Positions 5,778 to 8,013 of a stretch of DNA of 8,013 nt are shown piece by piece. The notes beneath the pieces were generated by a model. The model saw nothing but the letters and a program-made list of their open reading frames with translations. It did not search any database and was not told the DNA's origin. Source of the DNA: Bacteroidales bacterium (GTDB lineage: Bacteria > Bacteroidota > Bacteroidia > Bacteroidales > JAAUTT01); NCBI GenBank assembly GCA_025350365.1, contig JANXXY010000145.1:1-8013 (forward strand), read 5' to 3'. Made by a program: the position numbers and the translations under genes. Position 1 is the stretch's first letter. Each line of letters begins with the position of its first letter.

Positions 5778-7358
5778 ATGCCATTATTCTCTGCCCAATT
5801 TCATAACAAAATATATATCATAGCCTTAGTATTGTTGGTGGTGTCACTTCCATTTTCAATTTTTACATTAAGTGTAGCACAAATTATACTGATGGCGAAC
5901 TGGATATTGGAAGGAAAATTCCAACAGAAATTAGCACTGGTTAAAGGAAGACCTTCTCTTTGGACTATTGCTCTCTTTTACATAGTTCATTTGCTTTGGA
6001 TGGCAAATACATCTGATACGGCATGGGGTATGCATGATTTAAGGATAAAACTACCGATGCTTGTAATTCCTTTGGTTATAGGTACTTCCGATACGATAAA
6101 TGAGAATAAACTAAAATCGATCTTAAACTTTTATATTGTTGCAGTGTTAGCAGCCTCATTAATTAGTGCCTTTTCTATTTTTGGATTTGACCATAAACTG
6201 ATGCATCGTGTATCTGATTATTCCCTTTACGTATCTCACATTACCTGGTCCATCATGGTTGTTATCGCCATCTTTATTATTTTACGGCAATTTGACAAAA
6301 CATCTGTTCGTTATCGATGGTTGTTTGTCCCCGTATGTCTTTGGTTTGTAATTTATCTGTTTCTTTTACAAGTATTAACCGGCATCGTTATTTTTATCAT
6401 TACAATACCAATATTACTTTTTTGGACTATTTTTCAATATCACAACTTGATATTTAGATGGTTTATGGTTGTTATCATTTTAACCATTGTTTTGGTAACA
6501 ACGAATTACTTAATTCATTCGTATGCCACCTTTCATACATTTGATAAAATTGATGCCTCGACTTTGGAAAATTATACAACCATAGGTAATAGGTATTATC
6601 ACGATACAAAAAGCAAGATAGTTGAAAACGGTCACTATGTAAACATCTATATATGCGAACCCGAATTGGAAAAATCCTGGAATCTTCGAAGCAAACTAAG
6701 GTATAGCGGTAATACTTTAAATGGTGAAGAATTAAAACGAACTCTTACAAGATACCTTACGTCAAAAGGACTTAGAAAAGATTCCGCAGGCATGAATCAG
6801 TTAACCGACAGCGAAATTAAATTTATAGAATGGGGCAAAACAAATTATATCGACACCTTAAAGTATAACCTAAACTCAAGAATTTATGTGACATGGTGGG
6901 AGTTATATAATTATAAAAATGGAGTAAGTCCTTCGGGATATTCCGTAGCGCAACGGATAGAATCACTTAAAACAGCCTTTCAAATCATTCATAAAAATTT
7001 TTGGCTAGGAGTTGGAACGGGCGATATTCCTGATGCTTTTGCTGAGCAATATGTAATTAACAATTCATCTCTACCAATTAAAAACCGAATACGTACACAT
7101 AATCAATATGTTACTTTTATAGTAACATTTGGTATTATTGGTTTCATATTCGTAATGTTCTCACTAATAACACCTCCCTTTTTTGAGAAAAAGTTTTCAA
7201 ATTATTTATTTTTTGTAATTTTCATTATCGGGATGTTATCATTCGTAAATGAAGATACGCTTGAAACCCATCAGGGGATTTCGCTTTTCGCCTTTTTTTA
7301 TTTTTTATTCTTATTTTCAGCACCGCCTTTTAAAACAGATCATCATGTGGAAATTTAA
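5778..7358 (+). CDS. O-antigen ligase/polymerase family membrane protein (Wzy_C type)
   Basis: This 526-residue polytopic inner-membrane protein resembles the O-antigen ligase/polymerase superfamily (WaaL, Wzy, PF04932), which joins lipid-linked glycan to an acceptor on the periplasmic face. Hydrophobic spans fill about 11-247. A long hydrophilic loop follows (about 248-440), then three more spans (about 445-516). The family features are at the end of the loop: SVAQRIESLKTAFQIIHKNFWLGVGTGD (W409, G413, D416) and RTHNQYV with R439 and H441, which correspond to the conserved Arg and His of WaaL-type enzymes. The loop segments NGHYVNIYICEPELEKSWN and LTRYLTSKGLRKDS recur, as I recall, in Bacteroidota members, so the large loop is probably a lineage feature rather than a fusion. 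The precise role (ligase, polymerase, or protein O-glycosylation) cannot be decided. It overlaps the next gene by 14 bp and has low G+C. Confidence 0.8.
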   Translation: MPLFSAQFHNKIYIIALVLLVVSLPFSIFTLSVAQIILMANWILEGKFQQKLALVKGRPSLWTIALFYIVHLLWMANTSDTAWGMHDLRIKLPMLVIPLVIGTSDTINENKLKSILNFYIVAVLAASLISAFSIFGFDHKLMHRVSDYSLYVSHITWSIMVVIAIFIILRQFDKTSVRYRWLFVPVCLWFVIYLFLLQVLTGIVIFIITIPILLFWTIFQYHNLIFRWFMVVIILTIVLVTTNYLIHSYATFHTFDKIDASTLENYTTIGNRYYHDTKSKIVENGHYVNIYICEPELEKSWNLRSKLRYSGNTLNGEELKRTLTRYLTSKGLRKDSAGMNQLTDSEIKFIEWGKTNYIDTLKYNLNSRIYVTWWELYNYKNGVSPSGYSVAQRIESLKTAFQIIHKNFWLGVGTGDIPDAFAEQYVINNSSLPIKNRIRTHNQYVTFIVTFGIIGFIFVMFSLITPPFFEKKFSNYLFFVIFIIGMLSFVNEDTLETHQGISLFAFFYFLFLFSAPPFKTDHHVEI

Positions 7359-7704
7359 AAACCAGAATTATCTTGGATTAACCATCCTGTTTATTTTCAT
7401 ACTAAATGTTGTTACTAAAATTATTGGACTAACAACGAACTGCCTATCACTGGATGAGCCATTTTCGGTTTTTTATGCCCAAATGAATGTTAAGGACATT
7501 ATCCATGAATTATTAAAGGGAAATAATCCTCCTCTCTGGGAAATTATTCTTCATTACTGGATTCGCATTTTTGGAATTGGTATAATATCAGTTCGATTTC
7601 TTCCACTAATTTTTAGCTCGTTAACAGCTGTGGTTCTGTTTATTAAATCATCTATAAAAGTTGATTATGCATCCGGTTTTTCAGTATATTATTTTCATGA
7701 ATAA
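7345..7704 (+). CDS. GT-C glycosyltransferase (GT39/ArnT-like), N-terminal fragment, probable pseudogene
   Basis: The reading frame from the ATG at 7345 gives 119 residues. A membrane span (about 10-28) leads to SLDEPF (35-40), the D37-E38 pair typical of the first periplasmic loop of PMT/ArnT-type GT-C enzymes. KGNNPPLWEIILHYWIRIFG (58-77) and SVRFLPLIFSSLTAVVLFI (82-100) follow, exactly as in the N-termini of this family. Full members have about 450-600 residues with 8-13 spans and use polyprenyl-phosphate sugars. Here the frame stops after YYFHE, at roughly the point where relatives continue with a further span and a conserved HEAR-like segment. No continuation exists in another frame, because the next gene starts at once. 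I read this as a gene that lost its 3' portion, and activity is very unlikely. An upstream in-frame ATG at 7249 exists but lies inside the previous gene. The 7345 start fits the family and a 14-bp overlap. Confidence 0.7.
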   Translation: MWKFKNQNYLGLTILFIFILNVVTKIIGLTTNCLSLDEPFSVFYAQMNVKDIIHELLKGNNPPLWEIILHYWIRIFGIGIISVRFLPLIFSSLTAVVLFIKSSIKVDYASGFSVYYFHE

Positions 7705-7710
7705 AGCAGA

Positions 7711-7724
7711 AATTCATATGAATT
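7711..7724. repeat. 14-bp perfect palindrome over the mpg start codon
   Basis: AATTCATATGAATT (7711-7724) is perfectly self-complementary and contains the preferred ATG of the DNA glycosylase. A related shorter palindrome, TTCATGAA (7694-7701), lies about 10 bp upstream and contains the alternative ATG at 7697. They could form small stems affecting initiation or mark the deletion junction. Palindromes this short in A/T-rich DNA may be chance. Confidence 0.45.
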
Positions 7725-8013
7725 CAAACAGAATTAACCGGGACTTTTTCACTCGCGATGTTTTGCTGGTAGCGCCTGAATTAATTAACAAGATACTTGT
7801 GCGCAAATATTCTGACGGAGATATTAAACGATACAGAATCACCGACACCGAAGCATACCGCGGTGAAGAGGACCTCGCATGCCATGCCTCCAAAGGTCGT
7901 ACTCCAAGAACAGGTGTGATGTACCATTCAGGCGGCAAAGTTTATGTTTACCTAATTTACGGGATGTACCAGATGCTTAATTTTGTGACATCTGACGAAA
8001 ATAATCCTCAAGC
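7718..8013 (+). CDS. 3-methyladenine DNA glycosylase, AAG/MPG family (partial, 3' end outside window)
   Basis: This family flips alkylated purines such as 3-methyladenine and hypoxanthine out of DNA and cleaves the N-glycosidic bond, starting base-excision repair. The 98 visible residues carry the N-terminal RDFFTRDVLLVAPELINKILVRK (8-30), the catalytic motif ITDTEAY (41-47), ACHASKGRTPRTGVMY (54-69), and YVYLIYGMYQMLNFVT (76-91). E45, Y47, H56, Y78 and N88 line up with human AAG E125, Y127, H136, Y159 and N169, so the active site is intact. Family members are about 190-210 residues, so roughly half is missing past the edge. The ATG at 7718 gives the usual short N-terminus. The in-frame ATG at 7697 would add seven residues and overlap the broken glycosyltransferase by 8 bp. 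G+C is visibly higher than in the preceding block. Confidence 0.93.
   Translation, partial: MNSNRINRDFFTRDVLLVAPELINKILVRKYSDGDIKRYRITDTEAYRGEEDLACHASKGRTPRTGVMYHSGGKVYVYLIYGMYQMLNFVTSDENNPQ

Noticed and set aside
7640..7700. Search for a promoter for mpg inside the glycosyltransferase remnant
   Set aside because: The best candidate (TATATTAT with a TTG about 20 bp upstream) has two mismatches from TAnnTTTG in very A/T-rich DNA, too weak to call.
7715..7725. Adjacent CATATG and GAATTC hexamers, considered as cloning-vector sites
   Set aside because: They arise from the palindrome around a natural start codon, and the flanking sequence is ordinary genomic coding DNA with no vector sequence.
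7714..7938. 74-codon minus-strand frame opposite the DNA glycosylase
   Set aside because: The plus strand encodes an intact AAG active site here, so the minus frame is a shadow.

Overview
The window looks like ordinary chromosome from a member of the Bacteroidota, probably in or near the Bacteroidales/Marinilabiliales. The evidence is the gene order rplM-rpsI-rpsB-tsf followed by pyrH-frr, the L13 N-terminus MDTLSYKT, and an RRF ending in EIMTV. Start codons lack Shine-Dalgarno sequences and have A/T-rich upstream regions. Several spacers carry matches to the Bacteroidota promoter consensus (TTG at -33, TAnnTTTG at -7). I do not recognise the species.

The left edge (1-120) holds the last 39 codons of an unidentified plus-strand gene. 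From 167 to 5544 everything is on the minus strand and is read right to left. The first unit is the translation operon rplM-rpsI (5 bp apart), then rpsB-tsf, closed by a strong intrinsic terminator at about 2798-2825. The second unit is pyrH (UMP kinase), frr (ribosome recycling factor) and a YbjJ-like MFS transporter whose ATG overlaps the frr stop by one base (TGATG). Internal promoter candidates lie ahead of rpsB and ahead of frr. The rplM start codon is GTG, and a small perfect hairpin sits at the predicted start of its transcript.

A 233-bp divergent spacer (5545-5777) separates this from an A/T-rich plus-strand block. That block holds a Wzy_C/O-antigen-ligase-type polysaccharide protein, then, overlapping it by 14 bp, the N-terminal 119 residues of a GT-C (GT39/ArnT-like) glycosyltransferase. 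The glycosyltransferase stops abruptly, and a 3-methyladenine DNA glycosylase (AAG/MPG family) begins immediately and runs off the right edge. The join coincides with a clear rise in G+C and looks like an old deletion junction.

There is no gene-free stretch over 300 bases, no tRNA or rRNA, no CRISPR array and no complete mobile element. I see no convincing undescribed system. The most worthwhile points are the truncated glycosyltransferase junction, the rplM leader, and the coupling of an MFS transporter to frr.
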